This document shows positions 17,240-25,061 of a DNA stretch of 64,000 bases, in pieces. The notes below the pieces were generated by a model. The model made no database searches and was not told the origin of the DNA. It saw only the letters and a list, made by a program, of their open reading frames with translations. Location of the stretch: NCBI RefSeq assembly GCF_001686925.1, contig NZ_LVEN01000012.1, forward strand, positions 310,001-374,000, in the 5' to 3' direction. Source of the stretch: Flavobacterium piscis. GTDB lineage: Bacteria > Bacteroidota > Bacteroidia > Flavobacteriales > Flavobacteriaceae. Each line of letters opens with the position of its first letter. Position 1 is the first letter of the stretch. Both the position numbers and the translations under genes were made by a program.

Positions 17240-20200
17240 ATGAAAAAATTTGTACAAGGACTGGTCGCTTTCTCGCTAAAAAACTCCCTCATCGTTTTTT
17301 TCCTGACAGCAGTATTACTAGTCGCCGGAATAGTCAGCTATATCCATACCCCCATCGAAGCTTTCCCTGATGTAACCAATACAAGGGCAAGAATCATTAC
17401 GCAATGGCCCGGACGAAGTGCCGAAGAAGTAGAGAAATTCATCACACTTCCGATTTCAAGACAAATGAACACGATTCCTAAAAAAGCCGAAGTACGTTCT
17501 ATTTCGCTTTTCGGATTATCGGTTGTAACGGTTTTGTTTGATGATGATGTTGAGGATTTTTACGCACAGCAATATGCCTCAAATCGCCTTAACGGATTAG
17601 ATCTTCCGGAAGGTGCCGATGTTGATATTGAACCGCCATCCGGAGCAACGGGTGAAATATTCAGGTATATCATCAAAAGTGATTTACCTATTAAAGAAAT
17701 CAAAGCCATTCAGGATTGGGTAATCGAAAGAGAACTCATTGCTGTTCCCGGAGTTGCCGATGTGGTGAGTTTTGGTGGGGAAGAAAAAATCTTCGAAATC
17801 AAAATCAATCCAACCGAATTAGAAAACTACAACTTATCTGCACTTGATGTTTACGAAGCCGTTTCTAAAAGTAACGTAAATGTGGGTGGAGACGTAATTC
17901 AGCGTGGTGATCAGGCTTATGTAGTTCGCGGAGTTGGTCTGATTGATAAAGTCGAAGATATTGGGAATATCTTAATCGAAACCAAAGGATCATCGCCCAT
18001 ATTAGTAAAACACGTCGCCGAAGTTTCAATTTCAGCCAAACCAAGATTAGGTCAGGTAGGTTTAGATGGCGATGATGATGTGGTAGAAGGAATCGTGATT
18101 ATGCTGCGTGGAGAAAATCCGGGTGAAGTCATCAAGAGATTGAAAGATCGTTTGGCGGAACTGAACGAAAGAGTGCTGCCGGATAATGTAAAAATAGTTC
18201 CGTTTATCGATCGTACCAAATTGGTCGACACGACGGTACATACCGTTACCAAGAATCTTATCGAAGGAATTTTATTGGTATCGCTAATCGTGTTTATTTT
18301 CCTCTACAACTGGAGAACCTCATTGATTGTGGCGTCTGTTATTCCGCTTTCGTTTTTGTTTGCTATTATCATGTTGAGAATACAGGGATTACCTGCGAAT
18401 TTGATTTCTATGGGAGCGCTTGATTTCGGATTACTGCTCGAAGGAACTTTGGTTATTGTCGAACAGGTTTTTGTGTCGCTCGAAAAGAAAGCGCATAAAG
18501 TAGGAATGGAACGCTTTAACAATATGAGTAAAATGGGACTTATTAAGAAAAGCGTGGGCAGCGTAGCCACGTATATTTTCTTTGCCCTCATCATTTTAAT
18601 TGTGGCACTGCTCCCTATTTTCTCTTTCACGAAAGTGGAAGGAAAAATGTTCTCTCCCCTAGCCTTCACGCTAAGTTATGCGTTATTAGGATCGTTGATT
18701 TTATCCCTTACTTATGTTCCGGCAATGTGTAAAGTCATGCTAACGAAAAACATTGTAGAGAAAGAAAATATGATCTCGCGTTTCTTTAGGGAAAATCTTT
18801 TTAAACTTTTTAAATGGAGTACCAAACATCGCAAAGCAACCTTATATGCATTCTTAGGTTTACTAGCAATATGTTGTGCTAAGTTCGCTTTTTATGGTTC
18901 AGAATTTATTCCGAAATTGAATGAAGGAGCAATTTATGTAAGAGCCACTTTGCCTAACAGTATCAATCTGGACGAAGCAGTACGACTTACCAAAGAAATG
19001 AAGGCCAAGATAAGGAAGTTCGAAGAAGTAAAATTTGTCCTCACACAAACCGGGCGACCAAATGACGGAACAGATCCAACTGGATTTTTTAATATCGAAT
19101 TGCATATCGAACTAAAACATCAGGACGAATGGAAACGCGATATAAGCAAAGAACAATTAATCGCCGAGATCAAAAAAGAACTCGATGTGTATCCCGGAAT
19201 TGGTTTTGGATTTAGCCAGCCCATTCAGGATAATGTCGAAGAATATGTTGCCGGAGTAAAAAGTCCGTTGGTGATTAAGATATTCGGAAATGACCTTTTT
19301 CAACTCGAAGCCATGGCTGCAAAAGTCGCCAAATCAATCAAAGATGTAAAAGGAATCGAAGATATTAATGTCTATAAGAATATTGGTTTACCCGAATTAA
19401 GGATTCAGCTTCACGACGAAAAAATGGCGCGTTATGCCATAACAACCGCTGATGCGCAAGCCGTGATCCGAATGACCATTGGAGGTCAGGCCGCAACGAA
19501 GTTTTATGATGACGAAAAAATATTTGATATCACTTTACGTTTCGAAAAAGAATATCGTGACTCAAAAGAAAAAATCGAAGACATTCTTATTCCAACTATG
19601 AATGGCAAAAAAGTCCCGCTGAAAGAAATCGCGACCGTAGAATATAAAACAGGTCCAACATTTATCTATCGAGAAGGAAACAGCCGATATATTGCCGTAG
19701 GTTTTAGTATCGAAGGACGAGACTTGGGAAGTACCATTGATGAAGCTCAGAAAAAAGTTGCCGCAGAAGTAAAACTACCTAAAGAAAATGTAATGAAATG
19801 GGCAGGAGAATTCGAAAGCAAAGAAAGAGCTTCGCGACAATTGGCTATGATCGTTCCTGTTGTATTGATCTTGATTTTATGTTTGCTGTATTTCAACTTT
19901 GGCAATTTCAAAGATACTCTGGTCGCTGTAAGCGCAATGCCTTACGCCTTTATTGGTGGTTTCTTATCGCTTTGGGCTACAGGAACCGTGTTCGGGATAT
20001 CGGCCGGAATCGGTTTTATTATTCTCTTTGGAGTAAGTGCCATCGACAGTATTGTCCTCATCGGAATCATCAAAGAAAACATGAGGGCTGGAATGCATTT
20101 AAAAGATGCCATCTCAAACGGAATTTACGCCAGAATTCGTCCTATTGTGATGATTGCCCTAATGGGATCGCTAGGATTATTACCTGCAGCATTGTCTACC

Positions 20201-20344
20201 GGAATGGGTTCCGAAGTTCAGAAACCATTGGCTATCATGATTGTGGGCGGATTAATAACCTGTATGATTTTATCCTTAACGGTTTTACCACAAGTATTTT
20301 ATCTGGTCTATCGTAAAAAAGATCTGAGCAACACCGAGTCATAA
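17240..20344 (+). CDS. CzcA/CusA-type heavy-metal RND pump (HME family)
   Basis: A 1034-residue, 12-TM transporter. TM4 reads DFGLLLEGTLVIVEQ: Asp395, Glu401 and Glu408 correspond by spacing to the three acidic residues required in CzcA (Asp402, Asp408, Glu415), with one Asp-to-Glu change. The periplasmic part contains the HME-type sequence GRPNDGTDPTGFFNIEL. TM10 has GVSAIDSIVLIGI, without the HAE1 Lys. Metal specificity (Cu/Ag or Zn/Co/Cd) cannot be read safely. It is the last gene of the operon, followed by a terminator at 20374. Confidence 0.93.
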   Translation: MKKFVQGLVAFSLKNSLIVFFLTAVLLVAGIVSYIHTPIEAFPDVTNTRARIITQWPGRSAEEVEKFITLPISRQMNTIPKKAEVRSISLFGLSVVTVLFDDDVEDFYAQQYASNRLNGLDLPEGADVDIEPPSGATGEIFRYIIKSDLPIKEIKAIQDWVIERELIAVPGVADVVSFGGEEKIFEIKINPTELENYNLSALDVYEAVSKSNVNVGGDVIQRGDQAYVVRGVGLIDKVEDIGNILIETKGSSPILVKHVAEVSISAKPRLGQVGLDGDDDVVEGIVIMLRGENPGEVIKRLKDRLAELNERVLPDNVKIVPFIDRTKLVDTTVHTVTKNLIEGILLVSLIVFIFLYNWRTSLIVASVIPLSFLFAIIMLRIQGLPANLISMGALDFGLLLEGTLVIVEQVFVSLEKKAHKVGMERFNNMSKMGLIKKSVGSVATYIFFALIILIVALLPIFSFTKVEGKMFSPLAFTLSYALLGSLILSLTYVPAMCKVMLTKNIVEKENMISRFFRENLFKLFKWSTKHRKATLYAFLGLLAICCAKFAFYGSEFIPKLNEGAIYVRATLPNSINLDEAVRLTKEMKAKIRKFEEVKFVLTQTGRPNDGTDPTGFFNIELHIELKHQDEWKRDISKEQLIAEIKKELDVYPGIGFGFSQPIQDNVEEYVAGVKSPLVIKIFGNDLFQLEAMAAKVAKSIKDVKGIEDINVYKNIGLPELRIQLHDEKMARYAITTADAQAVIRMTIGGQAATKFYDDEKIFDITLRFEKEYRDSKEKIEDILIPTMNGKKVPLKEIATVEYKTGPTFIYREGNSRYIAVGFSIEGRDLGSTIDEAQKKVAAEVKLPKENVMKWAGEFESKERASRQLAMIVPVVLILILCLLYFNFGNFKDTLVAVSAMPYAFIGGFLSLWATGTVFGISAGIGFIILFGVSAIDSIVLIGIIKENMRAGMHLKDAISNGIYARIRPIVMIALMGSLGLLPAALSTGMGSEVQKPLAIMIVGGLITCMILSLTVLPQVFYLVYRKKDLSNTES

Positions 20345-20373
20345 TTTATCTTACTATATTTATTTTTAAAAAT

Positions 20374-20407
20374 ACCTTTAGACGTAATGTTTAAAGGTGT
20401 TTTTTTA
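20374..20407 (+). terminator. Terminator of the metal-efflux operon
   Basis: ACCTTTA (20374-20380) pairs with TAAAGGT (20392-20398), followed by a T run. The sequence is closely similar to the terminator at 21145-21180, loop included. Confidence 0.85.
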
Positions 20408-20693
20408 TTATAGCATACAATTGGATGTATCTCGTAGAGAATAAATATTGCTAAAAAAGCTTTTTCTAACGCAATCTTGACAAAGAAAATTTTACCGCAA
20501 AGTGCACAAAGAATTACGCAAAGTTCGCAAAGTATTGTGAATTACGCTTTGCTCTAAGTTCGCAAAGGAATTGTGTTTAAAGAATGACTTAATGAAAGCA
20601 AAACACTCTTTATAGGCTTTTATTTGATTATCAGTAAATTATAAAAACAAAAAATAGCTAAGAATAAAACATCTACCTTTGAAAAAAATATAA
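20408..20693. repeat. GCAAAG-type short repeats before the response-regulator gene
   Basis: Between about 20494 and 20570 the sequence repeats CGCAAAG/TTCGCAAAG-like units (for example ACGCAAAGTTCGCAAAGTAT), partly in inverted orientation (TTACGCTTTGC). Similar units occur at 7223-7315. No ORF is supported here. A TACCTTTG -7-like box lies at 20674-20681, just before the next gene. Confidence 0.6.
20674..20681 (+). promoter_or_regulatory. Candidate -7 element of the single-receiver regulator
   Basis: TACCTTTG matches TAnnTTTG, 12 bases before the ATG at 20694. No -33 TTG stands at 19-21 bp. The implied leader is very short. Confidence 0.4.
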
Positions 20694-21119
20694 ATGAACA
20701 AAGGCGGCCCAATTATTATAATTGAAGATGATTTAGACGATCAGGAAATTCTAACTGATATCTTTAAAGAACTTGATTATAAAAATGAAATTATCTTTTT
20801 TGCCGAAGGTGAAAAAGCATTAGAATACTTAACCTCTACACAAATTGAGCCTTTTATTATTTTTTCTGATATTAATATGCCAAAATTAAATGGCATGGAA
20901 TTGCGGGAAAAAATTCATCAAAATGAAGATTTACGACTCAAATCAATTCCTTATTTATTCTTTTCTACAAGCGCAGAACAAAAACATGTTATAGATGCTT
21001 ATTCCAAATCTATTCAGGGATTTTTTGTCAAGCCATCCGGCTACAAAGAAATCAAAGAAATGATTAAAACAATTGTAAGTTACTGGGAAACTTGTGTTTC
21101 TCCCAACTATGTAAAGTAA
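20694..21119 (+). CDS. Single-domain response regulator (CheY/Rcp1-like)
   Basis: A 141-residue stand-alone receiver. IIIEDDLDDQEI supplies the acidic pocket (residues 11-13), FIIFSDINMPKLNGMEL carries phosphoacceptor Asp59, FFSTS the conserved Ser/Thr, and FFVKPSGY the Lys (113). No output domain follows, so it acts by protein contact or phosphorelay. The IIEDDxDDxE pattern is typical of the Rcp1-like group that pairs with phytochrome or PAS hybrid kinases; no kinase is adjacent. It is flanked on both sides by near-identical terminators. Confidence 0.92.
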   Translation: MNKGGPIIIIEDDLDDQEILTDIFKELDYKNEIIFFAEGEKALEYLTSTQIEPFIIFSDINMPKLNGMELREKIHQNEDLRLKSIPYLFFSTSAEQKHVIDAYSKSIQGFFVKPSGYKEIKEMIKTIVSYWETCVSPNYVK

Positions 21120-21144
21120 ATAATTGAAATCTTTCAACTTTAAA

Positions 21145-21180
21145 AACACCTATGGACATAATCTTTAGAGGTGTTTTTTT
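21145..21180 (+). terminator. Terminator after the single-receiver regulator
   Basis: AACACCT (21145-21151) pairs with AGGTGTT (21169-21175), followed by T residues. It shares most of its sequence, including the loop GACATAATCTTTA-like part, with the terminator at 20374-20407. Confidence 0.85.
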
Positions 21181-21183
21181 GTT

Positions 21184-21298
21184 TTTAGGAGCAAATAAAT
21201 TTCATTCCACCAGACCTTTAGTCCCGCTGTCCTCTATATCTTTTCCTGTCCGCCGCGGCGGACAGAAAAAGGATACCGTTCCCATCGGGGCTATTCTA
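21184..21298 (-). repeat. Structured dispersed element, copy C (long 3' form)
   Basis: Read on the minus strand: ATAGCCCCGATGGGAACGGT, ATCCTTTTTC, the strong hairpin TGTCCGCC-GC-GGCGGACA, GGAAAAGATATAGAGGACAG, then CGGGACTAAAGGTCTGG and, after an extra ~20 bases, TTGCTCCTAAAAA. The longer 3' part with GGACTAAAGGTCT is shared with copy D at 24794 but not with A, B or E. Confidence 0.78.
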
Positions 21299-21382
21299 GA
21301 AATTTAGTACTTCAATCACTTTTCAGCATTCCCCTAAAGTACCATCTTTGCTATAAAAAAAGATTAAATTCTTCATTTTATT

Positions 21383-21413
21383 TTGAATATATGTAGTTGA
21401 CTACGTATATTTG
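21383..21413 (+). promoter_or_regulatory. Promoter of the GNAT gene with palindromic spacer
   Basis: TTG at 21383-21385 and TATATTTG at 21406-21413 are separated by 20 bp, a very good match to the Bacteroidetes -33/-7 arrangement. The spacer contains GTAGTTGACTAC, an imperfect palindrome that could be an operator. Transcription would start near 21420, about 30 bases before the ATG. Confidence 0.75.
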
Positions 21414-21451
21414 CACGCAGATTATTTTTATAAATACATAAGTAAATTAAA

Positions 21452-21904
21452 ATGAGTAATAACATCAGTCAAACCCATACACAAAATACAATTGTAGTCG
21501 AGAAAGTCAACGATCAAGAACAAATAGAAACCGCATTTTCAATAAGAAGACAAGTATTTGTAGAAGAACAAAATGTATCACAGGAACGCGAATCGATGGA
21601 TGATGAAGAAGCGGTGCACTATCTGGCAACCGTAAATGGATTACCAGCCGGAGCAGCGCGATACAGAAAAATGGAAAAAGGAGCAAAAATCGAAAGAATT
21701 GCTGTCCTGAATACCTTTAGAGGGCAACGAATTGGCGAAGCGATTCTATTGAAAATTTTAGACGATTTAAAAAACGAAGCCAAAATTTATCTTTACGCTC
21801 AGGTAATCGCCACTCCATTCTACATCAAAAACGGATTCAGACAAACGGATAATTATTTCCTCGATGCCGGAATTGAGCACGTAGAAATGGACTTTATAAA
21901 ATAA
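21452..21904 (+). CDS. GNAT-family N-acetyltransferase
   Basis: A 150-residue single-domain acetyltransferase (ElaA/PhnO-like). The FSIRRQVFVEEQNV start, the ARYRKMEKGAKIERIAVLNTFRGQRIGEAIL acetyl-CoA-binding core (R-x-x-G-x-G/A loop as RGQRIG), and the C-terminal YIKNGFRQTDNYFLDAGIEHVEM are typical. The acceptor substrate is unknown. It has a well-formed promoter and stands alone. Confidence 0.9.
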   Translation: MSNNISQTHTQNTIVVEKVNDQEQIETAFSIRRQVFVEEQNVSQERESMDDEEAVHYLATVNGLPAGAARYRKMEKGAKIERIAVLNTFRGQRIGEAILLKILDDLKNEAKIYLYAQVIATPFYIKNGFRQTDNYFLDAGIEHVEMDFIK

Positions 21905-21911
21905 TTTTCAT

Positions 21912-22079
21912 CGTAAGCTCCAGCGGAGCGAAATATTTATAGCAAACAATTAGCACCTCATCAACAAAGCTCCAGAGGAGCGATATATATACCGCATAAT
22001 TTATATCACCCCGAAGGGGTTCCTGTAGAACAAAACATATATTTTCTATAAATATTTTCGTCCCGTTGGGACTTTTTTC
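21912..22079. repeat. REP-like short palindromes (GCTCC..GGAGC, CCCCGAAGGGG, GTCCCGTTGGGAC)
   Basis: In 170 bp there are four different small palindromes: AGCTCCAGCGGAGCG followed by AAATATTTATAG, AGCTCCAGAGGAGCG followed by ATATATATA, ACCCCGAAGGGGTT, and GTCCCGTTGGGAC before a T run. The first two are diverged copies of one unit. They fill the gap between two convergent genes; the last one (with TTTTTT) could terminate the GNAT transcript. They resemble REP sequences, but no RAYT transposase is in the window. Confidence 0.7.
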
Positions 22080-22097
22080 TATTCAGAACAATCGAAT

Positions 22098-22940
22098 TTA
22101 TGTTCCTCTAATACTCAATGATTTTTTAAATTCCGATGGCGATATTCCTGTACTTCGCATGATGAATTTATTAAAATGGCTGCTATCAATAAAACCCAAA
22201 TCATTACTGATTTCAGAAAACGTCAAATTGCTTTTGCTTAATTTCTCTGTAACGACTTTCAGTTTTGTCTGCTCTATGTAATCACGTAAAGTTATATTGA
22301 GATGCGTTTTAAAATACTCACCAATATAATGGATCGAAACATTAAAATGATTCGCCATTTCTTTTTTCTTCAGCAAATGCGGATTCGCAATATTTGAACG
22401 TATATAACTTAAAATAGTATCAATTTTTAAAACTTCAGTCGTTTGAAAATTCAAACTATTCTCATTTATACTTGCATTTCTTCTAATAATCTGAATCAGT
22501 GACATCATTAAACTCTTGATTATGATTTCGTTTTGTCCTTTTGGTCTGGCAACTTCTTCAAGTATTTTCAGAATAATCATTTCACAAAAAGCTTTATCGT
22601 CTTCAAGGAAAATCAAATTTCCGTTGGTTTGATTGTGGTAATAAAACAACTTCTCTATTTCCTCGATCTCTTTTTTATTCGAAAAGAAATTAGGCAGAAA
22701 ACGCAAACAATGAAACTTGGTAGCCGTTACTGTTTTGAAAGAGTGATAATCCTTTGGCGTAAGCAAATAAATATCATGTTGTTTAAAATTATGAGGAATC
22801 GAATTGAGGATATGATTTCCGGTTCCGTACTCTATGTATAACAATTCGAAGAAATTATGCCTATGAACTTCCTTTTTCCAGGTAAGTTCTTCGACCGAAT
22901 AAATTTCGAAATCTTTGTATATAAAAAAGGTGTCTTTCAT
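22098..22940 (-). CDS. AraC-family transcriptional regulator
   Basis: A 280-residue regulator with an N-terminal cupin-like sensing domain (VHRHNFFELLYIEYGTGNH, then PHNFKQHDIYLLTPKDYHSF) and a C-terminal double HTH. The second HTH ends with FSEISNDLGFIDSSHFNKFI then RSTGISPSEFKKS, the classical AraC signature. It is divergent from the ketopantoate-reductase-like gene with 100 bp between starts, so that gene is its likely target. The ligand is unknown. Confidence 0.92.
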   Translation of the reverse strand: MKDTFFIYKDFEIYSVEELTWKKEVHRHNFFELLYIEYGTGNHILNSIPHNFKQHDIYLLTPKDYHSFKTVTATKFHCLRFLPNFFSNKKEIEEIEKLFYYHNQTNGNLIFLEDDKAFCEMIILKILEEVARPKGQNEIIIKSLMMSLIQIIRRNASINENSLNFQTTEVLKIDTILSYIRSNIANPHLLKKKEMANHFNVSIHYIGEYFKTHLNITLRDYIEQTKLKVVTEKLSKSNLTFSEISNDLGFIDSSHFNKFIMRSTGISPSEFKKSLSIRGT

Positions 22941-23040
22941 AATCCTTAATTTTTACAAATATAACCGATATTTTTACATCAATTAATGATCTTGAACCTA
23001 TTTACTTTGCAACAAGATTTAAAACCCAAAATACTACACT

Positions 23041-23970
23041 ATGAACTCAGATATAACAAAAATAGGAATTCTTGGCATTGGCGGCATCGGCGGATTTGTT
23101 GGCGCTCCTCTGGCTAAAAAATATAAAGACAGCGAAACAAAAATCATATTCATTTGCAGAGGCGAAACCAAAAAAGCGATTCAAAATGAAGGTTTGCTAT
23201 TTGAATCAAAAGGTGAAACCACCACTATATTTCCGGATTTAGTTTCAGACAATCCAACAGAAATTGGAATTCTGGATGTTTTGATTCTGACCTCTAAATC
23301 CTATTCTTTAAAAGATGTATTATCTACTTATAAAGATTGTATCAACGACAAAACGATCATAATCACTTTGCAAAATGTGGTAAATGCCAAAGAAATAATC
23401 AGAGAAACTTTGCCAGAAGCCGGACAAATTATGGAAGGTTGTATTTATGTGGCATCAAACGTAAAGAAACCCGGACATGTTCAGCATATTGGCGGACCAG
23501 GAAAAATTTTCGTTGGCGGAAAAGAGAATATACCATTAATAGAATTATTGACTGCCGGAGGTTTAGACATTACGTATGTCGAAAACATCAATCAGATCTT
23601 ATGGAAGAAGTATCTTTTCGTCGCGCCCGTTGCCGGAATCACTTCTGCCTATAAAGTTACTTTTGGCCAGCTTCTGGAAGATGAAAATCTAATGCATATT
23701 CTGGAAAATATGATGATCGAGATTCAATCGCTTGCTAAGAAAAACAATATCAATTTGACTAATGAGGATATTGAAACTTCGAAAGATTTATTAACTAAAT
23801 TTCCGTTTGAATCCAAATCATCTTTGCAATTGGATTTTGAGAATGATAAGCAAACCGAGAAACAATTTCTGGTGGATTATGTTATTGAAAACGCTAAAAA
23901 ATACGGAATTGAAACTCCGTTTTATAATGGTGTGAATGAAAAAATAAAAATGTTATATAACGTTTCTTAA
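23041..23970 (+). CDS. Ketopantoate reductase family (ApbA/PanE-like) oxidoreductase
   Basis: A 309-residue NAD(P)H-dependent enzyme. The Rossmann motif is IGILGIGGIGGFVGAPLAKK at residues 7-26; the C-terminal helical domain shows ILWKKYLFVAPVAGITS and the substrate-binding Ser/Lys region. Family members reduce 2-dehydropantoate to pantoate, but many paralogues act on other 2-keto acids. Its separation from coenzyme A genes and its pairing with a divergent AraC regulator favour a catabolic or detoxifying paralogue. Confidence 0.85.
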   Translation: MNSDITKIGILGIGGIGGFVGAPLAKKYKDSETKIIFICRGETKKAIQNEGLLFESKGETTTIFPDLVSDNPTEIGILDVLILTSKSYSLKDVLSTYKDCINDKTIIITLQNVVNAKEIIRETLPEAGQIMEGCIYVASNVKKPGHVQHIGGPGKIFVGGKENIPLIELLTAGGLDITYVENINQILWKKYLFVAPVAGITSAYKVTFGQLLEDENLMHILENMMIEIQSLAKKNNINLTNEDIETSKDLLTKFPFESKSSLQLDFENDKQTEKQFLVDYVIENAKKYGIETPFYNGVNEKIKMLYNVS

Positions 23971-23989
23971 TGTGACATGATTCATTTTC

Positions 23990-24125
23990 AACCGGATTAA
24001 AATCCGGCCCTACAATATCAATCATTCCTCCGGAATTTTAAAATCTATGTGATATAATCATTAAAATGATTTAAAAAAGAGCCGTGGGTTCGACCTATAT
24101 TGTAGGGCCGGATTTTAATCCGGTT
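23990..24125. repeat. 136-bp element bounded by 29-bp perfect inverted repeats
   Basis: Left arm 23990-24018 begins AACCGGATTAAAATCCGGCC and ends CTACAATAT. The right arm at 24097-24125 is its exact reverse complement. Each arm is itself palindromic (CCGGAT-TAAA-ATCCGG), so the element can form nested hairpins. The 78-bp centre has no ORF. It looks like a paired REP (BIME-like) unit or a tiny non-autonomous mobile element; no flanking target duplication is obvious. Confidence 0.8.
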
Positions 24126-24234
24126 AAAAAATATTAGTTTATCATTAAATCCCGAATTTACATTTGATAAAAGTAGAGAAAGAAATAAATTATTCGGATT
24201 AACATGAAAATAAGAGTTTTATCTTAACTTTGTT

Positions 24235-24242
24235 CATCAACT
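24235..24242 (+). promoter_or_regulatory. Candidate -7 element of the toxin-antitoxin pair
   Basis: TAACTTTG matches TAnnTTTG and ends 16 bases before the ATG at 24259. A -33 TTG is not evident. Confidence 0.45.
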
Positions 24243-24258
24243 TTAGTAAATTAATATC

Positions 24259-24486
24259 ATGCAAGCAATTAACATCACAGCATATACCGAAGATGCTTCT
24301 CAAATAGAAGCTGTAAAAGCTTTTATGAAAGCACTAAAGATAAAATTCGAAATAGCAAATGTAAAGTCGTATGAATTATCTACTGAACAGCAAGAAATTT
24401 TAGATAGTCAGATTAATTTAGACAAAAGTTTATACACAGATGCTGAATCAATATATACCGATTTAAAAAAGAAGTATGAACTATAA
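24259..24486 (+). CDS. Small antitoxin of a ParE/RelE-type pair
   Basis: A 75-residue acidic protein, MQAINITAYTEDASQIEAVK and so on, ending KKYEL. Small proteins like this with an N-terminal strand and a helical C-terminus sit directly before RelE/ParE toxins in many Bacteroidetes. The gene overlaps the toxin gene by 11 bases, the coupling usual for antitoxin-first modules. I assign the role mainly from context; no classical RHH or HTH motif is obvious. Confidence 0.7.
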   Translation: MQAINITAYTEDASQIEAVKAFMKALKIKFEIANVKSYELSTEQQEILDSQINLDKSLYTDAESIYTDLKKKYEL

Positions 24487-24775
24487 GGTTATCGTTTCTC
24501 CAATTGCATTAAAAAATATTGAAGAAGCAGTTGAATATTACATTTTAAAAGCAACTAAAAAAGTAGCTTTAGACTTTCTTAATGATTATAAAAGTACATA
24601 TAAAGCTTTAAAGGTAAATCCATTCTATCAATTTCATGATAATAATTATCGCTTTTTACCTTTTAAAAAATTTCCGTATATCGCTTTTTTCATTGTTGAC
24701 GAATTATCAAAAACTGTTTTTCTAAATGCAATTTTTCACACTTCTCAACATCCTGAAAAATATCCCACAAAATAA
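24476..24775 (+). CDS. RelE/ParE-family toxin
   Basis: A 99-residue basic protein. MNYKVIVSPIALKNIEEAVE then YYILKATKKVALDFLNDYKS and NNYRFLPFKKFPYIAFFIVD match the ParE/RelE fold: N-terminal strand, helical hairpin, then the beta-sheet with R..PF..FPY. Toxins of this fold cut ribosome-bound mRNA or inhibit gyrase; which one cannot be told. The start overlaps the antitoxin gene. A structured repeat follows 19 bases after the stop. Confidence 0.82.
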   Translation: MNYKVIVSPIALKNIEEAVEYYILKATKKVALDFLNDYKSTYKALKVNPFYQFHDNNYRFLPFKKFPYIAFFIVDELSKTVFLNAIFHTSQHPEKYPTK

Positions 24776-24793
24776 AAAAACACCATTTCTCGC

Positions 24794-24904
24794 CTAGCCC
24801 TGATCGAAACGGCATCCTTTTATGGTGGGGTTCACCATAAAAGATATAGTGTAGAGCAGGACAAATGGTCTTGAAAACACAAAAATCACCTGCTCCTTAA
24901 AAAA
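24794..24904 (+). repeat. Structured dispersed element, copy D (long 3' form)
   Basis: TAGCCCTGATCGAAACGGC then ATCCTTTT, hairpin ATGGTG-GGGTT-CACCAT, AAAAGATATAGTG, then GAGCAGGACAAATGGTCTTG and finally CTGCTCCTTAAAAAA. The extended 3' end (GGACAAATGGTCT) is shared with copy C at 21184. The GGGTT loop is shared with copy A at 7699. Confidence 0.78.
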
Positions 24905-25018
24905 GTCATTATCGAAAAATCCCTTATAATTGAAGGCTTTCAGCGATATTTAATACTTGTCTATACAACAATAAGAAAATATTATGACAAATTTATTTCA
25001 TAATCAGAAAAACCGCCA

Positions 25019-25026
25019 TACATTTG
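25019..25026 (+). promoter_or_regulatory. Candidate -7 element of the TetR gene
   Basis: TACATTTG matches TAnnTTTG. The first operator copy starts on its last base, so repressor binding there would cover the transcription start. No clear -33 TTG is present. Confidence 0.5.
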
Positions 25027-25051
25027 CCTAACGGTGTTAAACAATTTAATA
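25026..25051. promoter_or_regulatory. Candidate TetR operator, copy 0 (autoregulatory)
   Basis: The 26-bp sequence begins GCCTAACGGTGTTAAACAAT and ends TTAATA. It contains the dyad TAAC-GGT-GTTA typical of TetR-type operators and shares the AATTTAATA tail with four further copies downstream of tetR. It lies between the -7 element and the tetR start codon. Confidence 0.65.
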
Positions 25052-25061
25052 CTTAATTAAA

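Noticed and set aside
19798-20316. 172-codon frame inside the CzcA-type pump gene
   Set aside because: It lies wholly within the conserved C-terminal half of the pump in another frame and has no coherent domain.
23990-24125. Insertion sequence bounded by inverted repeats
   Set aside because: The 78-bp centre has no transposase ORF and no flanking direct repeat is evident; treated as a non-coding repeat element.
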